The position numbers and the translations under genes were made by a program. Shown here one piece after another: positions 19,974 through 27,201 of a DNA stretch of 36,588 bases (positions are counted from its first letter, which is position 1; every line of letters starts with the position of its first letter). The notes under the pieces are model-generated. The model did not search any database. It saw nothing but the letters and a program-made list of their open reading frames with translations, and had not been told where the DNA came from. This stretch comes from a virus. The stretch lies in the IMG/VR virus record IMGVR_UViG_3300023108_000074, positions 1-36,588 of that record; one strand, 5' to 3'.

Positions 19974-21185
19974 TCAAAATATTATACTGAAAAGTAATGC
20001 TTTATTCCTACTTACTAATTCATCTCTTGTTCCGTCTTGGTGTGCAAAATACAGTCCTGTTCCTCCATCTGCTAAAGTATTAGCATAAACTCGTGTTCCT
20101 GTTGTTGGTATGTCAACTGTTAAAGGATCTTGCACTGTAAATTCTGCAAAATCATCTATTTCAACACCTAGTCCATTTCCTTGCAAGGTTAAACTTGTTG
20201 CTGCACCAATTGATGAAATTGTATTTGTTTGTATTTCTACATCACTAATTTCTGCTCTATTAGAATAGAACTTTGCCGCTGGCTGACTGTTTACATCAAT
20301 TTGAACAGAAAATGAACCCGATCCATCAACGTCATCATCAAAAATTTCAACTTTAGTTTCTGTTCCACTTACATAATCTTTTGCAATTTTGCCTTGGAAA
20401 TTAAACTCGTGATAATCTCTAACATAATCAGTTAGTGTTTTTGCTGTAATAAGTGCATCAGAATCTGGAGGACTAGCTAATCTATCCTGATTGCCGTCTT
20501 CGTTGATAATTTTTCTTAATGTATCCCTAGTTTCATATGGAAATACTCTTTCTTCATATGGAACAAGTGTGCTACCTCCATCAAGTTCCCATGCAGCACC
20601 TCTAACTGTTACTATGCCTAAAGCAGATTCAACTGATCCACCTTGTGCTGCTCCAGATGTTGCTTGGTTGTTGAGTAGATAAAGATTGTTATCATCTGAT
20701 ACACTGATGCTTTGTGTCCATAATCCCAAAGGTGTTCTTAACTGAGGATTTGGATCAGCACCAGAGTTTTCTGTTTGTAATGTAAATGCACCGGCTAATC
20801 CTGGTTCAATTGATGGATTTCCAAAATTTGATCCATCAATTGTTCGCAACGCTTCATCAAAGACTAGTTGTGGATTGTTACCACTGGCTGCAAACCTTTC
20901 AACAGTAATACCACTTTGACCAAACAATGGATCAACATCAGGTATTCCTGCAGGTGTGCCTCCACCGACATTAATAAAAATTATATTGTCGCTAACTTCT
21001 AAATCTGTGCTAGATATACTAGTAATTTCTCCGGCGACATTTAATCCTCCGGTTACTGATAAACTACCGTATTGTCCTACGTCAAAAGTTACAGTGGCAT
21101 TTTCTGTTCCACCTGATACGTCACCGGTGGTATCTAAAACAACTTTGTATTCTTTTACACCTAATCTTTGAATCTTAGTTGCCAT
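19974..21185 (-). CDS. Virion structural / fiber-like protein, 403 aa
   Basis: A 403-residue protein starting MATKIQRLGVKEYKVVLDTT. The ITSISSTDLEVSDNIIFINVG stretch (residues ~50-75) is a recurring element in phage fibers where synthetic-looking beta repeats meet. The middle holds an acidic loop region. The end (GTRVYANTLADGGTGLYFAHQDGTRDELVSR) resembles a small terminal fold. AAGGA lies 9 bases before the ATG. It is second in the operon led by the 142-residue gene. It shares N-terminal style (MATKI) with the giant fiber. Likely a tail-fiber or neck component; no enzymatic motif is visible. Confidence 0.75.
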   Translation of the reverse strand: MATKIQRLGVKEYKVVLDTTGDVSGGTENATVTFDVGQYGSLSVTGGLNVAGEITSISSTDLEVSDNIIFINVGGGTPAGIPDVDPLFGQSGITVERFAASGNNPQLVFDEALRTIDGSNFGNPSIEPGLAGAFTLQTENSGADPNPQLRTPLGLWTQSISVSDDNNLYLLNNQATSGAAQGGSVESALGIVTVRGAAWELDGGSTLVPYEERVFPYETRDTLRKIINEDGNQDRLASPPDSDALITAKTLTDYVRDYHEFNFQGKIAKDYVSGTETKVEIFDDDVDGSGSFSVQIDVNSQPAAKFYSNRAEISDVEIQTNTISSIGAATSLTLQGNGLGVEIDDFAEFTVQDPLTVDIPTTGTRVYANTLADGGTGLYFAHQDGTRDELVSRNKALLFSIIF

Positions 21186-21197
21186 TGGCTATTATCC

Positions 21198-21626
21198 TTA
21201 TTGTGCAGGTAATGCTACGGCTAATGTAGTTGCTGGATTAGTTCCTGTTTCTCTTGCTTCTGGAACGTTACCTACGCCGTATACAGCATTGAATTCTGTT
21301 CCGCCTGCTTCTAGTTGCACAGTTCTATTGCGTAACTTGGTTACTTGATAAGTTGTAGAATCTGTTCCGTAAGCATCGATTGTAAATTCACCTGCTACAA
21401 GAGCTTCGCCGCCACCTGTGCCTGCTTTGTTAGCTAGTGTTAGAATTTCGTCAGCACTTGGATCGCCTGCATTTGAATCTAGGCGGACAACATATTTGCC
21501 GTTGCCTGCTTGTCTTACAATATGTGCTGCTGTTGTTGCTTCTGCGCCGCCTGTAAAAAAGTGGCGTGTTACTGCGATACGACCTGTGCCGTATCCTATT
21601 TTATCTGCATTGATTGGACGTCCCAT
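21198..21626 (-). CDS. Virion structural protein, 142 aa
   Basis: A 142-residue protein beginning MGRPINADKIGYGTGRIAVTRHFF, with AGGAG 6 bases upstream. It contains a Gly-rich stretch (NKAGTGGGEALVAGEF) followed by beta strands. The MGRPxNxxKxxG opening is common in small structural proteins of T4-like marine phages. It is the first gene of the operon 142-403-110-2223 and is preceded by a clear late promoter box. There is no catalytic motif. Function beyond virion association is unknown. Confidence 0.75.
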   Translation of the reverse strand: MGRPINADKIGYGTGRIAVTRHFFTGGAEATTAAHIVRQAGNGKYVVRLDSNAGDPSADEILTLANKAGTGGGEALVAGEFTIDAYGTDSTTYQVTKLRNRTVQLEAGGTEFNAVYGVGNVPEARETGTNPATTLAVALPAQ

Positions 21627-21706
21627 TTGTTTCTCCTTTATTGACGTTCTAGGTCTACGCGGTGGGTCCGCATAAGTTTGCCTTAAGGCATTCTATTAGA
21701 CACAAG

Positions 21707-21714
21707 TATTTATC
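21707..21714 (-). promoter_or_regulatory. Late promoter box GATAAATA for the fiber operon
   Basis: The minus strand reads GATAAATA about 80 bases before the 142-residue gene and about 30 bases after the terminator of the candidate RNA. It is identical to the box before the 3231-residue fiber. Both leaders are about 75 bases and contain GTAGACCT-like elements. Confidence 0.7.
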
Positions 21715-21743
21715 CAAAAAGAAAAAATGGGTTATAATCGCCA

Positions 21744-21776
21744 CAAAAAAAGGCCTGCAATTATGTTGCAGACCTT
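21744..21776 (-). terminator. Strong intrinsic terminator closing the candidate RNA
   Basis: An 11-bp stem (21750-21760 with 21766-21776) with a 5-base loop is followed on the minus strand by a run of T. One pair is G-U on the minus strand but A-C on the plus strand, so the hairpin is best formed in minus-strand RNA. No gene ends within 250 bases upstream of it, which argues for a non-coding transcript. Confidence 0.88.
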
Positions 21777-21993
21777 TCTATATAATTTTGATAGGTTGGA
21801 TTAAGGATTACCAACAATCGCCTTTGTAGATCCTGTCTAATAAAGCGAAGCCTAGCATCGGATAGTTACTTCCAAAATACGCATCTTCATGTCTCCACAA
21901 TCATGCGCTGCCACTACAGCTACTAGCCAAGTTACTGCCTCTACTCAACAGCGTTTCCTTGCACTATCTAACTCGGACCGTCGTCTTTGTTAT
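21744..21993 (-). ncRNA. Candidate free-standing non-coding RNA, ~250 nt
   Basis: The stretch between the cold-shock-like gene and the terminator has no credible reading frame, but it has a sigma-70-like promoter at its 5' side and a strong terminator at its 3' side. Inside are several helices on the minus strand: GCUG/CAGC around 21906-21919, CGCAU/AUGCG around 21880-21907, UAGA/UCUA near 21830, and a long-range GAUAGU/ACUAUC pair. I cannot assign it to tmRNA, 6S, SRP or RNase P RNA: the conserved boxes of these are absent. Boundaries are approximate. Confidence 0.6.
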
Positions 21994-21999
21994 GTTCTT

Positions 22000-22027
22000 A
22001 ATATAACATATACAAAACAAAAGTCAA
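22000..22027 (-). promoter_or_regulatory. Sigma-70-like promoter for the candidate RNA
   Basis: On the minus strand TTGACT (22022-22027) and TATATT (22000-22005) are separated by 16 bases. This is a host-type promoter, unlike the NATAAATA boxes used before structural genes, so the RNA would be made early or constitutively. It starts just after the stop of the cold-shock-like gene. Confidence 0.55.
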
Positions 22028-22035
22028 CCATTTTT

Positions 22036-22230
22036 TTATATTTTTTTGATATTTTGTGCATATTTTTTGCCATTAACTTCTTTTTCATCATACTCAACAC
22101 TATCGCCAAGTTTGCATTCAAAGTCTTTGGTCTCAAACAGAACATCTATTAAATTGGTTTTCCATTCTTTTGGTCTGATTACACTGAATTTTCTTTTTGA
22201 ATTATATTTGTAAATTGTTCCAATTGGCAT
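22036..22230 (-). CDS. Cold-shock-domain-like small protein, 64 aa
   Basis: I choose the ATG at 22228-22230: GGAG lies 8 bases before it, while the ATG ten codons upstream abuts the gp23 terminator. The 64-residue product has the spacing of a cold-shock OB fold: GTIYKYNSKRKFSVI (like GxVKWFNxxKGFGFI), then DVLFE, LGDSVEYDEK and YAQNI near the end. The second aromatic RNA-binding motif is degenerate. It probably binds single-stranded nucleic acid and may act as an RNA chaperone; this is inference from the fold. It lies between the gp23 terminator and a candidate non-coding RNA. Confidence 0.65.
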   Translation of the reverse strand: MPIGTIYKYNSKRKFSVIRPKEWKTNLIDVLFETKDFECKLGDSVEYDEKEVNGKKYAQNIKKI

Positions 22231-22260
22231 TGTTATATCTCCACTAGAACTACTTACCAT

Positions 22261-22287
22261 AAAAATAGGCCCCGTAGGGCCTATTTT
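22261..22287 (-). terminator. Strong intrinsic terminator after gp23
   Basis: A perfect 11-bp stem (22262-22272 with 22277-22287; minus strand AAAATAGGCCC/GGGCCTATTTT) closes a TACG tetraloop and runs into T residues. It is 20 bases past the gp23 stop and should isolate the head operon from the cassette downstream. Confidence 0.9.
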
Positions 22288-22307
22288 GTTTTCTATGCTA
22301 CATAGAC

Positions 22308-23489
22308 TTAGCTGAATGAAACGTTTCCGTTTGTGATATCAACTTTGCCTAGGTAGTCAGCTGCGTTACCAAGTGATGACGCAGTGTTTGTTAGTTCAAC
22401 ATAACCGTAACGTGTCATGAACGATACAGTTGGTTCGAATGTTGAAGGATCTAGAACAACACCTGAGCTCATTAGCGGGATGTATGGGCAGTAGAATGCC
22501 GCTGCATCTGATTCGCTTGAACCTTTGTATCCGATTAGAACTGCTTCACCGTCGCCTGAGTATGTGTTTACATAAACTTTCATAGCGTTGTTTAGTGTTC
22601 CAACCATCTTGGTGTTAGTTGGTGCTTCAAATGTGCCCTCTGTTGTGCGAGCAAATGCTGAAGTTGTAGCTGACTGAAGAATTGTTAGCGCGAATGGGCT
22701 AACAACTGCCCAGTTACCAGCACCACGGCGTGTGCGCTGTGCGATCTGGTTTGACACTCTGTTGATTTGAACTGCAAGTGCTGCGTGTTCGTCACCAACG
22801 AATGTTGCTGTTCCTGAAACTGCTGCCTGATCGTAAGTTTCACTTGCAGTTCCTGCTAGTGAGCTTAGTGAACCAAGAACTTCTTGGTCGATTTCAGCAG
22901 TAATTTCTTGTGCTAGAGCAGCCATGATCTCTGCTTCAACGTCGATGCCGTGCTGTGACTGTGCGTCTTGAGCAGCTTCAAATGTCCAGCGAGCTGATAG
23001 CTTTCTGGTTTTTGCTTCGACAGTTTGCTTCAAGATCTGGATGCTTAACTTACGTCCAGCTTGGCCTTCAAGAGCTGCTGTTGCTGCTGCTTTACCGGCT
23101 GTTCCGTCACCTGAATATGCTTCAGCAATTTTGAATGGGCTTAGTGCTTCATCACCTGCTGTTACATCGTTGTCTGTTCCAGTAGCGTTGTTTGTTTCAC
23201 CGTAACGCACACGTAGAGTGTGAATTTGGCCAACTGGACCAGTCATTGGTTGCACACCAACTAGTTCGTTTGCAATAACTGTTGGCATTACACGTCTGAT
23301 CACTGGTAGGATCACACGGTTTAAAGTTGCAATGTTACCTGCTGAAGTAGCACCTGCTGTTGCAGTCTCAGCCAAATACTTGCGAGTATTCTCAAGTGTA
23401 GTAGCCATAACTGCTTTCTTGGTGCCACCTAGGCCTTCAAGAAGTGCTGACTTGGTATCATTCCAACGGCTTTCTAATAGTTCTGACAT
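22308..23489 (-). CDS. gp23: Major capsid protein gp23
   Basis: A 393-residue protein with the T4 capsid signature: NRVILPVIRRVMPTVIANEL followed by VGVQPMTGPVGQIHTLRVRY (residues ~57-96). The region is the one targeted by gp23 diversity primers. The C-terminus carries the conserved FMTRYGYVEL stretch. It is clearly shorter than T4 gp23 (521 residues). LxE sites at Glu18 and Glu41 are candidate gp21 cleavage points in the N-terminal propeptide. AAGGAG precedes the ATG by 7 bases, and the gene follows gp22 with a 10-base gap, as in T4. It forms the hexameric shell of the head. Confidence 0.96.
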   Translation of the reverse strand: MSELLESRWNDTKSALLEGLGGTKKAVMATTLENTRKYLAETATAGATSAGNIATLNRVILPVIRRVMPTVIANELVGVQPMTGPVGQIHTLRVRYGETNNATGTDNDVTAGDEALSPFKIAEAYSGDGTAGKAAATAALEGQAGRKLSIQILKQTVEAKTRKLSARWTFEAAQDAQSQHGIDVEAEIMAALAQEITAEIDQEVLGSLSSLAGTASETYDQAAVSGTATFVGDEHAALAVQINRVSNQIAQRTRRGAGNWAVVSPFALTILQSATTSAFARTTEGTFEAPTNTKMVGTLNNAMKVYVNTYSGDGEAVLIGYKGSSESDAAAFYCPYIPLMSSGVVLDPSTFEPTVSFMTRYGYVELTNTASSLGNAADYLGKVDITNGNVSFS

Positions 23490-23499
23490 TGGTATCTCC

Positions 23500-24594
23500 T
23501 TAACTCAATCCAGCAAGGCGTTTTATATCTACCACATTGTGGTCTGCGCCTGCTTTAACGTCATTTGTTTGTTTTCTATTGCCTGTTACTTCTTTGCCTT
23601 CTGCTAAAACTGCCTTCTTCTTTGCTGGACTTTTACTGCCAATTACTGACGGTAGGTATTTGTCAAACGCACTTTGTAGTCTGTCGGTTTGAACTGTTTC
23701 CAGTAAGTCTGTCATAACATCGCGTTGGTCTTTGCTTAATGGCATAACCAATTCGTCGAGTTTTTCTTTGCGTTGCACACTTTCAGTAATCATTTTGTTT
23801 TGATTAGCTTGTGCTTCAGCAAGTTTGATTGCTTTACCCGCAGCCTGCTTTGCTTCTGCTAATTGCTTTTCTTTTGCAGCAATTACCTTAAGCATTTTTG
23901 CAGTCTCACCCTTTTCATTTAGATAAGAATGTTGATATTCGTTTGCAAACGCTTCGAATAGCTTGCGACCAAAGTCGTTTCTACGTGCATCTTCAATGTC
24001 TTCCTTAAGAGCTGTAATCTCTTTTGTAAGCCCTTTAGATACAGTTTCTGATACAAGTTTAGCACTTTTCTTAACAAAGTCTGACTTGACTTTGTCAATG
24101 TGTGCTTTACCTTCACGGACAAGGCGAACCTTTGTCTCTGTGAGATCTTTTTTGTCTTCGTAAAACTCTGCAAGTTCTTTTGCAAGTGATTCAACTACAA
24201 ACTCTTCTAATGCAACAAACTTGTCTGCTGTTGCTTTTTGATCGGCATGTAGTTCTTTGATTTCTTTTGCTAGGTTTTCACTAACAAATGATTTCATAAG
24301 ATTAGCATTTTCACGCTGTGCAATTGCAAATTTAGCTTTTGCTTCTGCCAATTGCTTGCGATCTTCTTGGAATTCTGCAATTTCTTCGCTAAGTTTTTCT
24401 GTCATCATAGCATCAATGGCTTCAACCATTGTTGACTTATCATGCTCATATTTCTTTGCGAATTCTTCACGTAGTTCCGCAGTGACCTGTAGGCGATTTT
24501 CTTTCACCTTTGCGTTCCATGCTTCTTCTAGTTCTGTGCGCACTTCTTCTGATAGTGCTGAGTTTTCGAAGAGTGATTTTAAAGCATCTAACAT
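23500..24594 (-). CDS. gp22: Prohead core scaffold gp22
   Basis: A 364-residue, highly charged, almost wholly helical protein with long coiled-coil stretches, lying exactly between gp21 and gp23 as in T4. Segments of the form FVxExLAKExxEFxEDKKxLxE repeat around residues 70-160, which suggests internal duplication of the core helix. The C-terminus is basic and less ordered (KSPAKKKAV), then ends DIKRLAGLS. In T4 the protein forms the assembly core and is degraded by gp21 during maturation; several LxE sites are present. The ribosome site is GAGGAGAGG. The identity rests mainly on position and composition, with good fit to the family. Confidence 0.9.
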   Translation of the reverse strand: MLDALKSLFENSALSEEVRTELEEAWNAKVKENRLQVTAELREEFAKKYEHDKSTMVEAIDAMMTEKLSEEIAEFQEDRKQLAEAKAKFAIAQRENANLMKSFVSENLAKEIKELHADQKATADKFVALEEFVVESLAKELAEFYEDKKDLTETKVRLVREGKAHIDKVKSDFVKKSAKLVSETVSKGLTKEITALKEDIEDARRNDFGRKLFEAFANEYQHSYLNEKGETAKMLKVIAAKEKQLAEAKQAAGKAIKLAEAQANQNKMITESVQRKEKLDELVMPLSKDQRDVMTDLLETVQTDRLQSAFDKYLPSVIGSKSPAKKKAVLAEGKEVTGNRKQTNDVKAGADHNVVDIKRLAGLS

Positions 24595-24611
24595 TTTATA
24601 TCCTCTCCTCG

Positions 24612-25235
24612 TTATTGGAGTTTGCTTATTATACCTAATAAGCTCTCTTTTAAATACTTCTGTGCCTGTTTATCGCCTTGAACTTCCCTAGATGTTTGAA
24701 ACGCCCTATAACCACCGCGAGTATTCATAAGGTGTTCGTAAATCGGTGTTGGGTATGCGCCTGGGGCGCTTGGTTGCGCCACAACGTCTACAGTGATGAT
24801 TTCAAAATCAGAAACTTCACCGCTACCATCTTCTGTAACATTACCACTACCTCTCGATGAGACGCCTAGTTTAACGCTGCTTTCAAGCATTGTCTTTACT
24901 AGATTTCCCATCGGAGTAGGTAGTATTTTAAGTTTACCGTAACCATTTGGCCCGTCCATCCACATTTCTGAAATCATGTGTGACACACGGTCAAGGTTAA
25001 TATTAAGACCGTCTGGATGATCTACTTCACCTAACACTGAGTAGCCACCGCTAATTTGCTCGCTGAGCGTGGTGACAGCCCTGCCAATTTCATTAACGGG
25101 ATAAACTCGCTGGTTTGCGTTTCTAACGCCGCCTTGAATGCAAATACCTTTCATATAAAGATCTTTACCTTCATTAGCAGACTCAACTACTATTTTAGCT
25201 TGGTCGAAACTCAAATGTTCGTTTAGTAATCTCAT
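24612..25235 (-). CDS. gp21: Prohead maturation protease gp21
   Basis: A 207-residue serine protease of the T4 gp21 family. I start at the ATG 25233-25235, 7 bases after AAGGA, rather than at the TTG one codon earlier. The catalytic His lies in GEVDHPD (His73) and the Ser in GVSSRGSG (Ser126 or Ser127). An NxNxRVYP box near residue 41 is also typical. The protein resembles herpesvirus-type assemblins. It digests the core (gp22 and 67/68-like proteins) and trims gp23 at LxE or IxE sites. It lies between the acidic core gene (10-base gap) and gp22 (17-base gap), as in T4. Confidence 0.95.
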   Translation of the reverse strand: MRLLNEHLSFDQAKIVVESANEGKDLYMKGICIQGGVRNANQRVYPVNEIGRAVTTLSEQISGGYSVLGEVDHPDGLNINLDRVSHMISEMWMDGPNGYGKLKILPTPMGNLVKTMLESSVKLGVSSRGSGNVTEDGSGEVSDFEIITVDVVAQPSAPGAYPTPIYEHLMNTRGGYRAFQTSREVQGDKQAQKYLKESLLGIISKLQ

Positions 25236-25245
25236 CAATCAGTCC

Positions 25246-26241
25246 TTATTTGCCTTTAATTGTGCTTCCTGCACCTTTATCAGCAGTCTCTGGCTTGCCC
25301 TTTTTCTCAGCGCCGTGGCCAGGTGTTGCAGCCATTTTAGTTGCTGCTTTTGCGCCTGGAACATTTACGTTACCATGCGAATCTTCTTTTGCAGATGTAT
25401 CACTTAGTGCTGAACCAGCAACTTTTTTGCCTGCTCCTGCTTCTGGATCATTTGCAACATCATTACGTGCTATGCTTGCTGCTGAACCGCCCATGTCGTT
25501 TTTGCCAGCTACAGTTGACTTTTTACCGTCTGCTGCGCCATCGTCGCCCATTTTTGCAGTTACTTTTTCAACATACTCACGCATTGTTTCAGTTTCTGAT
25601 TTTTCAACTGCTTCTTCAGTTGATTCTTCTTCAGCTTCTTCTTCGTCGTCGCCTTCTTCTGAATCCATGTCCATTGGCATTTCGTCGTCGCCTTCGTCAT
25701 CCATGTCCATGTCCATTGGCATTTCGTCGTCGCCTTCGTCGTCGCCAGCTTCATCACCCATCATTGCTTCGAATTCTGCTTGTAGCTGTGCTAGTTCGTC
25801 TTCTAGGTCCATGACACGATCTTCTAGGTCATCGTCTTCGCTGCCCATTCCCATTTCTGGATCTTCAGCGCCCATTTCGTCTGCGCCTGGCATTTCAACG
25901 TCACCCATCATATCGTCTGCTGGATCGCCACCCATTTCGTCAAAAAATGACTCGTCTAGGTCGTCTTCGTCTGATTCTTCGACTTCTTCGTCAGCTGCTT
26001 CATCAAGCTCGTCTTCTGACTCATCTACTTCTTCGTCAGCAGCTTCGTCTAAATCGTCTTCAGACTCATCTACTTCTTCGTCGTTTGCTTCATCAACTTC
26101 TTCTTCGTCTTCAGCTAGTAGGTTTTCATAAATTTCACGTGATCTTTCTACCACGATTTCGTGGAATAGCTCTTCCGCACCTGCTTTGTCTTCATTGACT
26201 AGGCGCTCAAGCATTTCTTCAAATTTGTTTGCTTTTGCCAT
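25246..26241 (-). CDS. Acidic prohead core protein, gp68-like
   Basis: A 331-residue protein in the place of T4 gp68, just before gp21. The first ~44 residues (KFEEMLERLVNEDKAGAEEL, then FHEIVVERSREIYENLLAE) are helical and resemble the gp68 N-terminus. Residues ~45-205 are extremely acidic, with three DEEVDESED-type repeats and two GDDEMPMDMD repeats. The C-terminal third is Ala/Gly/Lys-rich and basic. T4 gp68 is far shorter, so the acidic part is an expansion. It is expected to lie in the prohead core and be cleaved by gp21. AAGGAG is 7 bases before the ATG. Confidence 0.75.
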   Translation of the reverse strand: MAKANKFEEMLERLVNEDKAGAEELFHEIVVERSREIYENLLAEDEEEVDEANDEEVDESEDDLDEAADEEVDESEDELDEAADEEVEESDEDDLDESFFDEMGGDPADDMMGDVEMPGADEMGAEDPEMGMGSEDDDLEDRVMDLEDELAQLQAEFEAMMGDEAGDDEGDDEMPMDMDMDDEGDDEMPMDMDSEEGDDEEEAEEESTEEAVEKSETETMREYVEKVTAKMGDDGAADGKKSTVAGKNDMGGSAASIARNDVANDPEAGAGKKVAGSALSDTSAKEDSHGNVNVPGAKAATKMAATPGHGAEKKGKPETADKGAGSTIKGK

Positions 26242-26281
26242 TGTTTATCTCCTTTATATATGTTTACAAGGCTGTCTATTA

Positions 26282-26289
26282 TATTTACA
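26282..26289 (-). promoter_or_regulatory. Late-promoter-like box TGTAAATA before the core-protease-capsid genes
   Basis: The minus strand reads TGTAAATA about 41 bases before the acidic core gene, after a terminator-like hairpin. It differs from TATAAATA at one base. It would drive the run acidic core-gp21-gp22-gp23 at high level. Confidence 0.5.
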
Positions 26290-26310
26290 CTTTTTGGAAA
26301 AAATACGCAG

Positions 26311-26336
26311 AAAATGGGGTCAAAACAGCCCATTTT
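26311..26336. terminator. Terminator-like hairpin upstream of the acidic core gene
   Basis: AAAATGGG (26311-26318) pairs with CCCATTTT (26329-26336) around a 10-base loop. It lies between the stop of the 197-residue gene and the promoter box of the next operon. The minus-strand tail is not a clean T run (CTGCG, then TATTTTTT), so termination may be partial. The 104-base gap holds only this hairpin, the promoter box and the ribosome site. Confidence 0.5.
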
Positions 26337-26345
26337 ATAATTTTA

Positions 26346-26939
26346 TTACAAAATATTAAATTTATTGTTAAATTTTTCTAGTGTAATATGCGTTAAATTA
26401 GCTAATCCTTCTAGCTTATCAGGGACAAAACTTTCTTTGTGTTCTATCACTCTAACGTATTTAGTTTTAGGAAACTCTTTTATACATGCCATAGTTTGAC
26501 GCTCCCAATTACCAAAATATGTAGCTCTATCGTTGACATTTTTATAGTTTTTAGTGCCAGCAAATACATTGTTTACTTTGCTATTATCGACGCCTAAACC
26601 GGCGTAATCGAAGCCTAAAATGTATATTGTTTTAGCAGCATGTTTGCTTGCTAGCATGAGTGCAGTAGGACCGCTGCTCCAACCTCTATTGGGTTCAAAC
26701 AGGTGTAAATTAGGATTTGTTTTGGTTAATTTGTTGGGATTTGTCCATACTTCGTTATTCAAATGATAACCTGTATCTGTAATTTCAATTATCATTTTTG
26801 TGTCAACTGCCACTAGATAATCAGGTGAAAACTCTCTGTAAACAGCATTACAAGCATATATTTTACCATGTGCTTTTAGCTTGTCTAATTTAACTGATTG
26901 TCTACTAACACCATTGCCTAAAACAAAGGATACTGTCAT
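26346..26939 (-). CDS. Rossmann-like protein, MptE/DUF115- or sialyltransferase-like, 197 aa
   Basis: A 197-residue protein beginning with a nucleotide-binding-type turn (MTVSFVLGNGVSRQ), followed by IYACNAVYREFSPDYLVAVD. A second conserved patch reads GWSSGPTALMLASKHAAKTI, then YILGFDY. This pattern resembles the 6-hydroxymethylpterin diphosphokinase MptE-like/DUF115 group and some sialyltransferase-like enzymes; the substrate is unknown. Its ATG directly follows the stop of the 82-residue gene (TAAATG). It lies inside the T4 head cluster, where T4 has no such gene. It may be a cargo metabolic or glycan gene using the head operon's expression. Family assignment is tentative. Confidence 0.6.
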   Translation of the reverse strand: MTVSFVLGNGVSRQSVKLDKLKAHGKIYACNAVYREFSPDYLVAVDTKMIIEITDTGYHLNNEVWTNPNKLTKTNPNLHLFEPNRGWSSGPTALMLASKHAAKTIYILGFDYAGLGVDNSKVNNVFAGTKNYKNVNDRATYFGNWERQTMACIKEFPKTKYVRVIEHKESFVPDKLEGLANLTHITLEKFNNKFNIL

Positions 26940-27188
26940 TTATAGTCCGCCTGCTGCTCCTTCAGGTGGCTGACCATACATTTGTTTTATGAACTCTTGT
27001 TCTTTTGCTACTTCTTCTCTGTGCGAATCACTTGCCTTACGAGCACGATTAATATCTTTTAAGGTTAAACGAGTTTTACGGTTGTCATCAACTGTAATCA
27101 CACTGATATCATCCTCGGCTTCGTAGGTATTATCTTCAACTGGTTCCATTGTTTTTGGATCAAAGTAATATAATTCACGTAGTAGCAT
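26940..27188 (-). CDS. Small prohead-cluster protein in the gp67 position, 82 aa
   Basis: An 82-residue protein starting MLLRELYYFDPKTMEPVEDN. An acidic middle (EAEDDISVITVDDNRKT) is followed by a basic helix (LTLKDINRARKASDSHREEV) and a Gly-rich tail. Genes of this type follow gp20 in marine T4-like phages, in the place of T4 gp67 (80 residues, acidic core protein), but the sequence similarity I can see to T4 gp67 is weak. The ATG is 8 bases after the gp20 stop and has no Shine-Dalgarno; a late promoter box overlaps the gp20 stop, so the message could begin at or near the start codon. Confidence 0.7.
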   Translation of the reverse strand: MLLRELYYFDPKTMEPVEDNTYEAEDDISVITVDDNRKTRLTLKDINRARKASDSHREEVAKEQEFIKQMYGQPPEGAAGGL

Positions 27189-27193
27189 AGTAT

Positions 27194-27201
27194 TATTTAT
27201 A
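27194..27201 (-). promoter_or_regulatory. Late promoter box TATAAATA overlapping the gp20 stop
   Basis: The minus strand reads a perfect TATAAATA that includes the gp20 TAA. It ends only 5 bases before the 82-residue gene's ATG, so if it is used the transcript would be leaderless or would serve the genes further down. Confidence 0.5.

Noticed and set aside
21830-21890. A tiny minus-strand frame (MKMRILEVTIRC) in the candidate RNA near 21850
   Set aside because: Only 12 codons, with the GGAG just 2 bases before the ATG and overlapping a predicted helix.
21889-22152. An 87-codon plus-strand frame with a Phe/Ile-rich tail suggesting a membrane protein
   Set aside because: The hydrophobic tail is the antisense of the Lys-rich cold-shock-like gene, and the first half crosses the candidate RNA; no promoter or ribosome site on the plus strand.
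22231-22260. Ten extra N-terminal codons for the cold-shock-like protein
   Set aside because: The upstream ATG abuts the gp23 terminator, has no ribosome site, and the added MVSSSSGDIT does not fit the fold; GGAG points to the inner ATG.
25250-26131. A 293-codon Ser/Pro-rich plus-strand frame opposite the acidic core gene
   Set aside because: It mirrors the GAN-rich codons of the real gene as Ser codons, has no ribosome site and contains only low-complexity serine runs.
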